Shown: positions 25,552 through 33,927, counted from the stretch's first letter. The stretch: DNA of 43,063 nucleotides from Actinomycetota bacterium (GCA_009700485.1 WLLZ01000004.1:1-43063); one strand, 5' to 3'. Notes: generated by a model not told the origin, from the letters alone. Translations and numbers: made by a program.

Positions 25552-26643
25552 CTATGCGGGTTTGGACGCAGGGTCAACCTTGGTGGTTGCAAATCTCTCC
25601 CCTGCTTTTCGGTACCACAGTAAAAGGGCAATAATTCCGATGACGATCTGCGGCACAAATGAGGCGGCTCGCCACACCAGATCAGCAGCCGTGGCGGCAC
25701 CGGTCGCGACCCCGAATTTGGTCAGTAAGGCGATCATCGCTGCATCAACGGTTCCGAGACCACCAGGAGTAATCGGGATCATCATTCCGAGTTGACTGAT
25801 TGCGAAGGCAGCAAATGCCACCAAGATCGAGGTACCTGCGGTGTCCCAACCTTCGACGCCACGAAGGGCGAAGTAAAGGATCAAGAACTGCGCTATCGAT
25901 ACCGCGACTTGCGCAACGGTTATCGCAAGCCAGCGCTTCTTGAGTAACTCGTACATGCTCGAACGGAACTTGGTCACCGGGGCGACAAGATCAAGACCTT
26001 GCAGGGACTTGATCCGGCCTGAAAAAGGCTTGATGAGCTTATTTCCTAGCCTTCCGACCTTTATTGCCAAAGGCTCTGAGCGCATCACCAGAACGAAAAC
26101 CACTATCACTGCGATCAGAACCGCAAGCCCAATCAGAGCTGTTAATACATAGCCGCCACCGCTTTGGCCAGCCAAAACCAAGGCACCAACCCCGAGGATG
26201 GGGAAGCCGAGGGTCACAAACGAGCTCCAAAGTCCGACCGCGGTGATTGCCGCTGTCGATGCTGTTGCCGTGATAGCAAATGAAGTCAACATCCCGTACT
26301 GCACCGCAAGGCCAACAGCGCCGCCGCCGGGCACCCCGTTACTAATCGCGAAGGCTGCCTGGTTCACCTGTTCTGAACGCCAGTACTTAAGTCCTGGAGC
26401 CGCCGCCATAAACGGAAACCCGTAAAAGATTAAATAGACAACCACACTGACAATGATGAGGGCCATAGAAAGCGCGCCCATCGATTGCAGGGCCTCCCAT
26501 GCATCGGCGTAACTACCGATCTGCGGGATGACTTTCCAGAAAATTAAAACAATGAACGCTAGACCGATGATTCCTAGAAGGATCGACTTCTTTTTATCGA
26601 GTTGAGCTACGGGGGCATTTGCGTCGACAGCTTCTTCAGGCAT
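25552..26643 (-). CDS. Flippase-like (LPG synthase transmembrane domain) membrane protein
   Basis: The product is 363 residues with about eight hydrophobic helices. It contains the features of the AglD2/LPG-synthase-TM (UPF0104) family: an ISNGVPGGGAVGLAVQYGML segment, a SIAQFLILYFALRGV helix, and the conserved C-terminal QLGMMIPITPGGLGTVDAAMI (quoted in part). Members move or act on lipid-linked substrates, but no specific role can be assigned. I chose ATG 26643 (MPEEAVDANAP); the open frame to 26736 would overlap the promoter of the divergent VOC gene. The N-terminal 20 residues are polar. Its transcript ends at a strong terminator. Confidence 0.83.
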   Translation of the reverse strand: MPEEAVDANAPVAQLDKKKSILLGIIGLAFIVLIFWKVIPQIGSYADAWEALQSMGALSMALIIVSVVVYLIFYGFPFMAAAPGLKYWRSEQVNQAAFAISNGVPGGGAVGLAVQYGMLTSFAITATASTAAITAVGLWSSFVTLGFPILGVGALVLAGQSGGGYVLTALIGLAVLIAVIVVFVLVMRSEPLAIKVGRLGNKLIKPFSGRIKSLQGLDLVAPVTKFRSSMYELLKKRWLAITVAQVAVSIAQFLILYFALRGVEGWDTAGTSILVAFAAFAISQLGMMIPITPGGLGTVDAAMIALLTKFGVATGAATAADLVWRAASFVPQIVIGIIALLLWYRKAGERFATTKVDPASKPA

Positions 26644-26719
26644 GTGCGCAGCCTGCCACATTTTGGGTAAGAGGGGGGTGCTTAACGGGCCGAAAAGGGC
26701 ATTAGGCAGGATTCCCGTT

Positions 26720-27355
26720 ATGCGCTTGGACCACATCTCATATGCCTGTACTTCAAATGAGCTTGCTGACGTTGTTCAGCGCATTGGATCTGACCTAGGT
26801 GCCACCTTCGTTGACGGTGGCCGCCACCCCTCATTTGGCACCCGTAACTTCATCCTCCCGCTGGCCGGGGGCGCCTATGTCGAGGTCGTTTCGGCTCTAG
26901 ATCACCCAGCCGCCGCTAAAGCGCCGTTCGGACGCGCCGTCCAAAGTCGAGCTGACGCTGGGGGTGGTTGGCTCGGCTGGGCGGTCGCGGTCGACGACCT
27001 CTCACCCATCGAACAACGACTCGGACGCCAAGGGAGCCAAGGCCACCGCGTACGCCCAGATGGCACTGAGCTGCGCTGGAAGCAAATCGGCATCTTGGAG
27101 TTAATGGAAGACCCGCAACTTCCTTTCTTCGTCCAGTGGGAATGCACCGCAGCCGAGCACCCATCGGCAGCCGGTGGCCCAGTGGCAATCGGCAAAGTCG
27201 AACTCGCCGGTGACCCAGACGTCATCCGCGCTTGGCTCGGCGAACCAACAGCGAGCCCCTTGGATGAAGTGGCCGTGGAGTGGCTAGATGCTGACGAAGC
27301 CGGTGTCCTCGCGGTATGGTTCAGCACGGTAAATGGCTTGGTTCGCATCGATTAA
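26720..27355 (+). CDS. VOC/glyoxalase-like domain protein
   Basis: The 211-residue protein begins MRLDHISYAC, a standard first strand of the vicinal-oxygen-chelate fold with a metal-type His. It continues with FGTRNFILPLAGGAYVEVVSALDHP in parts, and a second half with ELRWKQIGILE. It resembles the glyoxalase-3-like group of short VOC proteins often found in Actinobacteria. The substrate is unknown. ATG 26720 has GCAGGA upstream; an ORF extension to 26642 is not conserved. Divergent from the flippase-like gene; an AI-2E-type transporter gene follows after 17 bases. Confidence 0.83.
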   Translation: MRLDHISYACTSNELADVVQRIGSDLGATFVDGGRHPSFGTRNFILPLAGGAYVEVVSALDHPAAAKAPFGRAVQSRADAGGGWLGWAVAVDDLSPIEQRLGRQGSQGHRVRPDGTELRWKQIGILELMEDPQLPFFVQWECTAAEHPSAAGGPVAIGKVELAGDPDVIRAWLGEPTASPLDEVAVEWLDADEAGVLAVWFSTVNGLVRID

Positions 27356-27372
27356 CTGATCAAGGAGCCCAT

Positions 27373-28461
27373 GTGCCAACTAATGACGGCGTGCCTGACA
27401 CCCTGAAAACAATGGCCGGCATTATCTGGCGGGTTTTAGTGGTGCTCGCTGGCTTGGCCGTGTTAGTGACGATCATGGGTCGCATATTCCCTGTCGTGTT
27501 TGCCCTCTTCTTCGCGATGTTAGTAACCGCCTGGACCATGCCGGTAATGAACCTCCTAAAAAAATTTCTCCCCAAACCCATCGCGATGGTCCTGGCTCTC
27601 TTGGCAATTGGGGCTGCGATTATCGCGATCATGGCGGTAGTGATTAGCTCCTCGATCCACGAAGGGCCAAAGCTTGTGCTCGCCATCCAAAGTGGGTTCA
27701 CCGACATTGAAGGCTGGCTCAAGACCGGGCCACTTCAGTACACCGACACCCAGGTTGCAAACTTGCTAGACCAGGCTAAATCAGCTGGTACCACGGTCGC
27801 CAAGGGAGTACTCGGTGATGCCCTTTCTGCCCTTGGTTCCGTCGGGACTTTGATTATTGCCGCTTCAGTCTTTATTTTCGGCGTGCTGTTCTTCCTGCTC
27901 ACGCCCGGGAAAGTCTGGGACTGGATTATTTCTTGGATCCCCAAGACCGCGCAGCGCCAAATAGATACTTCGGGTCGAATCGCTTGGGACTCTATCTCCG
28001 GCTACACCCGGGGCATCGTAATCGTGGCCTTTTGTGACGCTCTGCTGGTCTTTATCGGGCTGTTAATTCTTCAGGTACCGCTGGCCCCGGCACTAGCCGC
28101 CGTAGTGTTCATCGGTGCTTTTATCCCGGTAATCGGTGCGCCCATTGCGACCTTCTTCGCAGCAATCGTGGCGCTGGCTGAGCGCGGGCCAATTATTGCG
28201 CTCCTCGTTGTAGTGCTGACAGTAATCGTGGGGTCCTTCGACGGTGACGTACTACAGCCACTGGTTATGGGCAAGGCCGTGAATCTGCACCCACTAGCAA
28301 TTGTTATCGCCATTGCGGCCGGCAGCATCGCGCTTGGCATCGTTGGGGCGCTCATCGCGGTGCCCATTGCCGGCGCCATCTACGGGGTCGCAAAATACCT
28401 CACCAACCGAGACCCTGAGCACCCATATCTGCCGGCATCCAGCCCACCGGCGCCGAGCTGA
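27373..28461 (+). CDS. AI-2E family transporter
   Basis: This 362-residue membrane protein has roughly eight hydrophobic helices and the family hallmarks: a long amphipathic middle region (SIHEGPKLVLAIQSGF and onward), then AAVVFIGAFIPVIGAPIATFFA and VGSFDGDVLQPLVMGKAVNLHP in parts. Some members export AI-2; most have unknown solutes or act as sodium/proton antiporters. The start is GTG 27373 because AAGGAG lies five bases upstream; an ATG at 27371 is in another frame and soon stops. It probably shares a transcript with the VOC gene. It is convergent with the ABM monooxygenase gene. Confidence 0.88.
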   Translation: MPTNDGVPDTLKTMAGIIWRVLVVLAGLAVLVTIMGRIFPVVFALFFAMLVTAWTMPVMNLLKKFLPKPIAMVLALLAIGAAIIAIMAVVISSSIHEGPKLVLAIQSGFTDIEGWLKTGPLQYTDTQVANLLDQAKSAGTTVAKGVLGDALSALGSVGTLIIAASVFIFGVLFFLLTPGKVWDWIISWIPKTAQRQIDTSGRIAWDSISGYTRGIVIVAFCDALLVFIGLLILQVPLAPALAAVVFIGAFIPVIGAPIATFFAAIVALAERGPIIALLVVVLTVIVGSFDGDVLQPLVMGKAVNLHPLAIVIAIAAGSIALGIVGALIAVPIAGAIYGVAKYLTNRDPEHPYLPASSPPAPS

Positions 28462-28473
28462 ACATTCGCTGCA

Positions 28474-28788
28474 TTAAATCGAGGTGTAAAACCTGAACTC
28501 GGTTGGTTCACGTAAAAAGCTATCTTTCACCTCGCCCAGATGCCTTACATGCTCGGACTCCATATGCGCATCCCAATGGGCCCGGCTAGTCCACTTCTCG
28601 ATCATCAGCCAATCGGTGAGGTTCACCTCACCAGACCCCGCAAAACCTTCGACTCCAATTACTAGGTCGTACACCTCGCACCCGGCCTCGGCTTTAGTCG
28701 CGGTGATTAAATCGTCAAGTGCTGCTTTCGCCTCGACCAATTTGTCGTGGCGTGGCTTAAGGGTGGCGATGAGGTAGAGGGCATCCAT
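28474..28788 (-). CDS. Antibiotic biosynthesis monooxygenase (ABM) domain protein
   Basis: The 104-residue single-domain protein has the dimeric alpha/beta-barrel (ABM) pattern: LYLIATLKPRHDKLVEAKAAL, an AGCEVYDLVI strand, DWLMIEKWTSRAHWDAHMES and a C-terminal hairpin. Related proteins are quinol monooxygenases or heme-degrading enzymes. The substrate here is unknown. ATG 28788 sits six bases after TAGGGT, suggesting a leaderless mRNA. The gene is convergent with the AI-2E transporter gene and divergent from DUF4349. Confidence 0.83.
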   Translation of the reverse strand: MDALYLIATLKPRHDKLVEAKAALDDLITATKAEAGCEVYDLVIGVEGFAGSGEVNLTDWLMIEKWTSRAHWDAHMESEHVRHLGEVKDSFLREPTEFRFYTSI

Positions 28789-28794
28789 ATGCCG

Positions 28795-28800
28795 ACCCTA
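28795..28800 (-). promoter_or_regulatory. -10 element of a probable leaderless promoter for the ABM gene
   Basis: TAGGGT on the minus strand, six bases before the ATG at 28788. No -35 was recognised. Confidence 0.45.
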
Positions 28801-28936
28801 GTGCCACTTGAACTTAGGTATTTATTCCCACCCGGCTGTCGTTTCACTTAACCGGCTCGACACTTTTCGCAGTAGGCGCGCCGGTGAACCCCGCCCGCGG
28901 TAGCGTTCACGGAACCAGCACGGCGCCGCAAACGTC

Positions 28937-28950
28937 GTATCTGCAGATAC
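28937..28950. promoter_or_regulatory. 14-bp perfect palindrome upstream of DUF4349 gene
   Basis: GTATCTGCAGATAC is a perfect inverted repeat ending 19 bases before the ATG at 28970. Its position in the 5' region suggests a dimeric repressor or activator site; no regulator is known. Confidence 0.4.
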
Positions 28951-28969
28951 CTCAGCGGAAGGCCCGGAG

Positions 28970-29833
28970 ATGACGCGGAAAATGGTCGGATCGATCAAGG
29001 TGCTCCCGATCGGGCTGCTCGCGATCGGGCTCTTAGCAACCGGCCTCCTGATGAGTGGCTGCGGTTCGGGTAGCCCCATCGCGGCCGAGGTGGCACCTGG
29101 AATGAGTACTGGGGTTTCCACCGATGCAATTCCTGCCGAAGCAGCAGTTAGTGAGAACAAGGGAAATTCTGATCCGCTTAGTTCTCCGCAAGTTATCCGA
29201 ACAGCCTACGTCGATATTCGAGTTGCCGATGTTGCCGATGCCACCGCCCAAGTTATTGCTGCTACCACCTCCCGATCGGGAACTATCGATTCGCAAAATA
29301 TCAACTCGGATGGAACTTCGAGTTATGCCAACATCGTGGCGCGGGTGCCAGCGGATACTTTGGATGCCTTCGTCGCCGACCTCGGTGATCTCGGCACCGT
29401 TATCTCCGTGAGCATTACCGCCCAGGACGTCACCACCCAAGTCGTTGATCTAGATGCGCGCATTGGGGTACTGCAGACTTCCATTGACCGGCTTAAATCC
29501 TTGCAAGCTCAAGCCACTAGCGTCACCGATTTAGTTGCGGTTGAGTCTGAATTGGCCAACCGCCAGGGCGAACTTGACTCCTTAACCGCCCAGCGTGGTT
29601 ATCTTGGGCAACAAGTTGCCATGTCGACCGTGACCGTATCCCTATCGCCAATTACTGAACTCACTTCAAGTACCGCCCCTGGTTTCTTAGCCGGGTTACA
29701 GAATGGCTGGTCGGCTTTCTTGGCACTAATTGCATTCGTGATCACCAGCGCCGGCTTCTTAATTCCATTCGTTGTCATCGGCGCTATTGTTGTTATCCCG
29801 GTCATCCTCTTAGTGATGAAACGAAAGAAGTAG
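28970..29833 (+). CDS. DUF4349 domain lipoprotein
   Basis: The 287-residue protein has a lipoprotein signal (hydrophobic segment then LLMSGC, lipidated Cys31) and a low-complexity linker. The DUF4349 domain follows: VIRTAYVDIRVADVADA, GTIDSQNINSDG and ANIVARVPADTLDAFVADL in parts. A coiled-coil-like hairpin comes next (VDLDARIGVLQTSIDRLKSL and LANRQGELDSLTAQRGYL). The C-terminus has a membrane segment (about residues 255-282) ending in KRKK. It is probably anchored at both ends in the cell envelope. Function unknown. GGAAGG precedes the ATG. Convergent with ppdK. Confidence 0.87.
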   Translation: MTRKMVGSIKVLPIGLLAIGLLATGLLMSGCGSGSPIAAEVAPGMSTGVSTDAIPAEAAVSENKGNSDPLSSPQVIRTAYVDIRVADVADATAQVIAATTSRSGTIDSQNINSDGTSSYANIVARVPADTLDAFVADLGDLGTVISVSITAQDVTTQVVDLDARIGVLQTSIDRLKSLQAQATSVTDLVAVESELANRQGELDSLTAQRGYLGQQVAMSTVTVSLSPITELTSSTAPGFLAGLQNGWSAFLALIAFVITSAGFLIPFVVIGAIVVIPVILLVMKRKK

Positions 29834-29845
29834 AAATGCTTATCG

Positions 29846-32572
29846 CTAACGGGAGTCACTAGTTAGGTCGGCGATGACAGCTCGTCCTGACTCAAGGCGC
29901 GCGACCGGGACTCGAAACGGGCTAGCCGATACGTAATCCAGCCCGGCATTGTGGAAGTAGTGGATTGACTCTGGGTCACCACCATGTTCTCCGCAGATCC
30001 CAAGTTTAAGGTCAGGGCGCGCCTGCCGGCCTTCGCGAACCGCGATATCAACTAGGCGGCCGACCCCATCTGCGTCTAGGGTCTCAAACGGTGAAATCGT
30101 TAGAACACCCTTCTCCAGATAAGCCGCGAAGAACGCCGCTTCGACATCATCTCGACTAAATCCCCAGGTGGTCTGCGTCAAGTCATTGGTGCCAAACGAG
30201 AAGAAATCTGCCACCTCCGCGATCCGATGGGCTGTTAAGGCCGCACGTGGGAGTTCGATCATCGTTCCAATCGGCATCGAGATAACGCGGCCCGCCGAGA
30301 CGCTTACCTCGGCCAACACCTGTTCGATTTCGTCACGGATGAGGAGTAATTCACGCGCTGATCCAACAAGTGGCACCATGATCTCGGGCATGGGGTTCCC
30401 CCCCGAAGCGATACGAGCAAGTGTCGCTTCGGCTAGTGCCCGCACCTGTAATGCATACAGGCCCGGCACTACCAGCCCCAATCGGACACCACGCAACCCC
30501 AGCATCGGATTCGACTCATGAAGACGATTAACAGCAACCAAAATACGATCATCATCCGCATGGTCTTCACCACGCTCCTGCGCCAGAGCGACACGCACCA
30601 TCAATTCAGCGCGATCGGTTAAGAACTCGTGTAACGGCGGGTCAAGCAGGCGCACCGTAACTGGTAGTCCGTCCATTGCTTCTAAAATCTCAATGAAGTC
30701 TTGTCGCTGTAACGGCATCAGAGCGGCAAGTGCGGCTTCGCGATCAACACCCGTCTCGGCGAGGATGACGTGCTCGATTAGCTCACGGCGCTCACCGAGA
30801 AACATATGTTCGGTGCGGCACAACCCGATGCCTTCAGCGCCGAGCAACCTTGCTCTAATAGCGTCATCTGGAGTGTCAGCATTGGCTCTCACTCGAAGCC
30901 TACGAACCTTGTCCGCGTACTTCAGTAATCGGTCAACGCACGACACCACGGCGGCGTCATCCTCACTCAAGGAAGCCAGTACCGCATCAACCCCTTCGAG
31001 CAGATAGCGCACCACCGGGGATGACGAAACCGGCAATTCACCAAGAAATACCTCACCGGTTGCACCATCCAAGGAGATGAAGTCACCCTCGCGAATTGTC
31101 CAAGACGTGCCGTCGACCGAGGTGGCCACTGCGAAACCGCCGGCTTCATCAACGACGAGCGCATCGGCTCCGCAAACCGCGGGCTTGCCCATGCCACGAG
31201 CTACTACGGCCGCATGACTGGTCTTACCGCCGCGGCTGGTCAAAATGCCAACCGCGGCAACCATGCCGGCAAGATCATCCGGGTTAGTTTCCCGGCGTAC
31301 TAAGACCACCGGGCGCCCCAACTCTGCCCAATGCACCGCAACAGCCGGGTCAAATACCGCTTGCCCGACCGCGGCACCTGGTGAGGCGGCGATCCCCATA
31401 GTGATGACGGTGCGATCACTTCCCACGGTGAGTTGTGGAACCAGTAATTGCGTTAGTTGCGCGCCGCTAACCCGCGCGAGTGCTTCATCCTCGGTGATCA
31501 AACCCTCGTCCAAGAATTCACAGGCAATTCTAAAAGCTGCGCCGGCCGTGCGTTTACCCACCCGAGTTTGCAGCATCCAAAGTTTGCCGCGCTCAACGGT
31601 GAACTCGATATCACATAGGTCGCGGTAGTGGGTCTCAAGGCGCCGCATAGTAAGCGATAATTGTTCGGCAACTTCGTGGTTTTGCACGGCCAGATCGGCC
31701 AAAGTTAAGGTATTGCGAATACCAGCGACAACGTCTTCGCCTTGGGCGTTTGGCAGGTAGTCACCGTAATGACCAGCCGATCCGGTTGCCGGGTCGCGCG
31801 TGAAAGCTACACCAGTACCTGAATCCTCCCCTTGATTACCAAAGACCATCGTGCACACGTTGACAGCTGTACCAAGGTCATTGGGGATGCGCTCACGCCG
31901 GCGATAAAGTTTGGCCCGATCTCCATTCCAGGACTCAAACACCGCGTGTACTGCGAGGTCGAGCTGCTCGCGTGGGTGCTGCGGAAACTCGCGACCGGTT
32001 TGCTCGCGAATGATGGCCTTATACTTTTCCACGAGAGCCTGCAAGGACTCAAAATCGAGGGCGCTTTCATTTTGGACGCCCGCGGCATGGACCGCCGCTT
32101 CAAGCTCGTTTGCGAAGAATTTCGGCTCGACGCCAAGCACGGTGCGGCCAAACATGGAAATCAGCCGGCGATAAGAATCCCACGCAAAGCGGGCATCTCC
32201 CGAGATGGCCACCAAACCTTTGACGGAAGCGTCATTTAGGCCAACATTGAGAATGGTGTCCATCATGCCCGGCATCGAGAACACCGCACCTGATCTCACC
32301 GAGACAAGGAGTGGATCATGGACATCACCAAGTCGTCGATTTAGGTGGTCTTCGAGGCGTCGCAGGGCCGCCGTCACTTGCACTCGCAAGTTGGCCGGCT
32401 CTTCGTTATTGAGCAGGAACCACCGGCAGGCATCAGTGGTAATGGTGAAACCAGGGGGCACTGGCAACCCGAGGCGCGTCATCTCTGCAAGATTTGCACC
32501 CTTACCGCCCAAGAGATCCTTTTGTTCACGACCGCCCTCGGTGAAATCAAATACGTACCGGATTTCAGCCAT
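29846..32572 (-). CDS. ppdK: Pyruvate, phosphate dikinase
   Basis: The 908-residue enzyme interconverts pyruvate, ATP and phosphate with phosphoenolpyruvate, AMP and pyrophosphate. The N-terminal ATP-grasp part has LLGGKGANLAEM and SVRSGAVFSMPGMMDT. The swivelling domain holds the phospho-accepting His453 in GGKTSHAAVVARGMGKPAVCG (quoted in part). The C-terminal PEP/pyruvate barrel has LCRTEHMF, SFGTNDLTQTTWG and GICGEHGGDP with the catalytic Cys860. The length fits the family. The ATG has no good ribosome site; a 34-codon ORF ends two bases upstream, suggesting translational coupling. The enzyme allows gluconeogenic or reversible PPi-linked glycolytic flux. Confidence 0.95.
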   Translation of the reverse strand: MAEIRYVFDFTEGGREQKDLLGGKGANLAEMTRLGLPVPPGFTITTDACRWFLLNNEEPANLRVQVTAALRRLEDHLNRRLGDVHDPLLVSVRSGAVFSMPGMMDTILNVGLNDASVKGLVAISGDARFAWDSYRRLISMFGRTVLGVEPKFFANELEAAVHAAGVQNESALDFESLQALVEKYKAIIREQTGREFPQHPREQLDLAVHAVFESWNGDRAKLYRRRERIPNDLGTAVNVCTMVFGNQGEDSGTGVAFTRDPATGSAGHYGDYLPNAQGEDVVAGIRNTLTLADLAVQNHEVAEQLSLTMRRLETHYRDLCDIEFTVERGKLWMLQTRVGKRTAGAAFRIACEFLDEGLITEDEALARVSGAQLTQLLVPQLTVGSDRTVITMGIAASPGAAVGQAVFDPAVAVHWAELGRPVVLVRRETNPDDLAGMVAAVGILTSRGGKTSHAAVVARGMGKPAVCGADALVVDEAGGFAVATSVDGTSWTIREGDFISLDGATGEVFLGELPVSSSPVVRYLLEGVDAVLASLSEDDAAVVSCVDRLLKYADKVRRLRVRANADTPDDAIRARLLGAEGIGLCRTEHMFLGERRELIEHVILAETGVDREAALAALMPLQRQDFIEILEAMDGLPVTVRLLDPPLHEFLTDRAELMVRVALAQERGEDHADDDRILVAVNRLHESNPMLGLRGVRLGLVVPGLYALQVRALAEATLARIASGGNPMPEIMVPLVGSARELLLIRDEIEQVLAEVSVSAGRVISMPIGTMIELPRAALTAHRIAEVADFFSFGTNDLTQTTWGFSRDDVEAAFFAAYLEKGVLTISPFETLDADGVGRLVDIAVREGRQARPDLKLGICGEHGGDPESIHYFHNAGLDYVSASPFRVPVARLESGRAVIADLTSDSR

Positions 32573-32574
32573 GA

Positions 32575-32679
32575 TCAGCTCACGAACTCTAGTCTGGCCT
32601 TAGTTAAAGTGGTTCCGTAAGTGAACTGAATAGCAGTGGCGATAACTGCACCAACTGCCAAGCGGTTTACGGACCTCAT
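32575..32679 (-). CDS. Putative 34-residue leader ORF upstream of ppdK
   Basis: ATG 32679 starts MRSVNRLAVGAVIATAIQ and ends 34 codons later at TGA 32575, two bases before the ppdK ATG. AAAGGG lies five bases... upstream region GAAAGGGCGCAAAATG gives it a better ribosome site than ppdK has. The peptide has a basic N-terminus and a moderately hydrophobic middle. It could be a small membrane peptide or only a device that carries ribosomes to ppdK. I do not recognise a family. Its existence rests on position, ribosome site and tight coupling. Confidence 0.45.
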   Translation of the reverse strand: MRSVNRLAVGAVIATAIQFTYGTTLTKARLEFVS

Positions 32680-32706
32680 TTTGCGCCCTTTCACGTTGTT
32701 GATGAC

Positions 32707-32733
32707 AACTTATCGCCCGCCGTGGATCGTCAA
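32707..32733 (-). promoter_or_regulatory. Weak promoter candidate for the leader ORF-ppdK transcript
   Basis: TTGACG (32733-32728) and TAAGTT (32712-32707) on the minus strand, with a short 15-base spacer. The spacing is below optimum, so this is tentative. Confidence 0.3.
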
Positions 32734-32804
32734 CGCACTCAGCATACAAAATATATGGCCCCGGGGCGCAAGGGTTAGCTCGCAGCAGGTGCCCGATCCT
32801 TCAA

Positions 32805-32852
32805 CCTGCTGAAACCGTCAAAAAACCGTCCAGAAGTGACGGTTCGAGCAGG
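32805..32852. other. Overlapping alternative hairpins beside the 31-bp repeats
   Basis: CCTGCTGAAACCGTCA (32805-32820) pairs with TGACGGTTCGAGCAGG (32837-32852), 14 of 16 bases. On the minus strand AACCGTC can instead pair with GACGGTT inside the loop, followed by a T-run, which looks like an intrinsic terminator. The two pairings exclude each other. No gene is seen that would be read through it. Confidence 0.6.
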
Positions 32853-32940
32853 TACAAGGCCACACCAAGACAGTTCGAGCAGGTACAAGGCCACACCGTG
32901 ACGGTTCGAGCAGGTACAAGGCCCCACGGTGACGGTGCAG
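32838..32940. repeat. 31-bp tandem repeat, three units plus a partial fourth
   Basis: Units start at 32838, 32869 and 32900, each beginning GAC(G/A)GTTCGAGCAGGTACAA and continuing GGCC(A/C)CAC. A fourth copy is only GACGGT(G)CAG at 32931. The units are adjacent with no spacers. The region codes for no supported protein. Confidence 0.85.
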
Positions 32941-32956
32941 CCGAATACCCCCATGT

Positions 32957-32993
32957 GAGTACCGCCCACCGAGTGCCGCCCACTAAGAGTGGG
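32957..32993. repeat. 14-bp direct repeat followed by a short hairpin
   Basis: GAGTACCGCCCACC is followed directly by GAGTGCCGCCCACT (12 of 14 identical). The second copy ends in CCCACT, which pairs with AGTGGG across three bases (32979-32993). Function unknown. Confidence 0.5.
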
Positions 32994-33053
32994 ATCTGCA
33001 TCCGCGGATCGCCTAACTTCAGGTGGTTGTGCTGGTTATGGGTATCGTTGGCC

Positions 33054-33072
33054 ACTTCGAAGCTACTTCGAA
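33054..33072 (+). promoter_or_regulatory. Operator-like direct repeat ACTTCGAA upstream of aldo/keto reductase
   Basis: ACTTCGAA occurs at 33054-33061 and 33065-33072, eleven bases apart, each containing the palindrome TTCGAA. It lies just downstream of a possible TATCGT -10 and upstream of the ribosome site. Confidence 0.35.
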
Positions 33073-33092
33073 CCAAACGAAAAGGAGTTCCA

Positions 33093-33917
33093 ATGCACCT
33101 CGTACCAAATCTGATCATGAACGACGGGCGAGCGATCCCGCAGATCGGGTTTGGGGTTTGGCAGGTACCCGATGATCAGGTGACCGCGGCAACCTTGGAG
33201 GCATTTGCGGCCGGATACCGCCACGTCGATACGGCAGCTATCTACGAAAATGAACGCGGGGTGGGCGAAGCGATCGCACGCTATGGCTTACCGCGTGATG
33301 ACATCTTCTTGACCACTAAAGTCTGGAACACCGACCATGGGTATGACCAGACCATGCGCGCCTTCGATAAGAGCGTGGCCCTCCTCGGAGTCTCTGAAGT
33401 GGATCTTTATCTTGTGCACTGGCCTGCGCCGGCCACTGGCGATTACTTAGAGACCTGGCGGGCAGTTGTGCAACTGCAGTCTGAGGGCCGCGCTAGATCA
33501 ATTGGGGTATCTAACTTTCACCAGGAGCAGCTAGCGCACATAATTGCCGAGACCGGTGTGGTGCCGGCCGTTGACCAAATTGAGTTGCATCCGTGGCTGC
33601 CCCAGACTCCACTCAGGGCGCTTGCCTCCGATCTCGGAATGTTGATCGAGGCTTGGAGTCCACTGGCGTCCGGCGAATTGATAAACAATCCGGTCATTGG
33701 AGTTATCGCCACTGAACACCAAAAGAGCATTGCCCAGGTGATGATTCGCTGGCATCTTCAGTTAGGAAACGTGGTCTTACCGAAATCAGTAACTCCGGCT
33801 CGTATCCGTGAAAATATTGATGTCTTCGACTTTGAACTGACGCCGGAAAACATGGCGACAATCAGCTCACTTGAGAATGGTCACCGCACCGGCCCGAACC
33901 CCGACGAGTTCATGTAG
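33093..33917 (+). CDS. Aldo/keto reductase (2,5-diketo-D-gluconate reductase-like)
   Basis: The 274-residue protein is an NADPH-dependent carbonyl reductase of the AKR superfamily (AKR5-like). It has IGFGVWQVPDD near the N-terminus and the catalytic tetrad Asp46, Tyr51 (HVDTAAIYENE), Lys76 (LTTKVWN) and His109 (LYLVHWP). SIGVSNFHQEQL, DQIELHPWLPQ and a C-terminal VVLPKSVTPARIRENIDVFDF in parts complete the pattern. Substrate unknown. ATG 33093 was chosen because AAGGAG lies five bases before it; the frame is open to 32898 through the non-coding repeats. It is convergent with the P450 gene. Confidence 0.9.
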   Translation: MHLVPNLIMNDGRAIPQIGFGVWQVPDDQVTAATLEAFAAGYRHVDTAAIYENERGVGEAIARYGLPRDDIFLTTKVWNTDHGYDQTMRAFDKSVALLGVSEVDLYLVHWPAPATGDYLETWRAVVQLQSEGRARSIGVSNFHQEQLAHIIAETGVVPAVDQIELHPWLPQTPLRALASDLGMLIEAWSPLASGELINNPVIGVIATEHQKSIAQVMIRWHLQLGNVVLPKSVTPARIRENIDVFDFELTPENMATISSLENGHRTGPNPDEFM

Positions 33918-33927
33918 TGATTGGTGG

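Noticed and set aside
32838-32940. CRISPR array
   Set aside because: The 31-bp units are directly adjacent without spacers, only three in number, and no cas gene is present.
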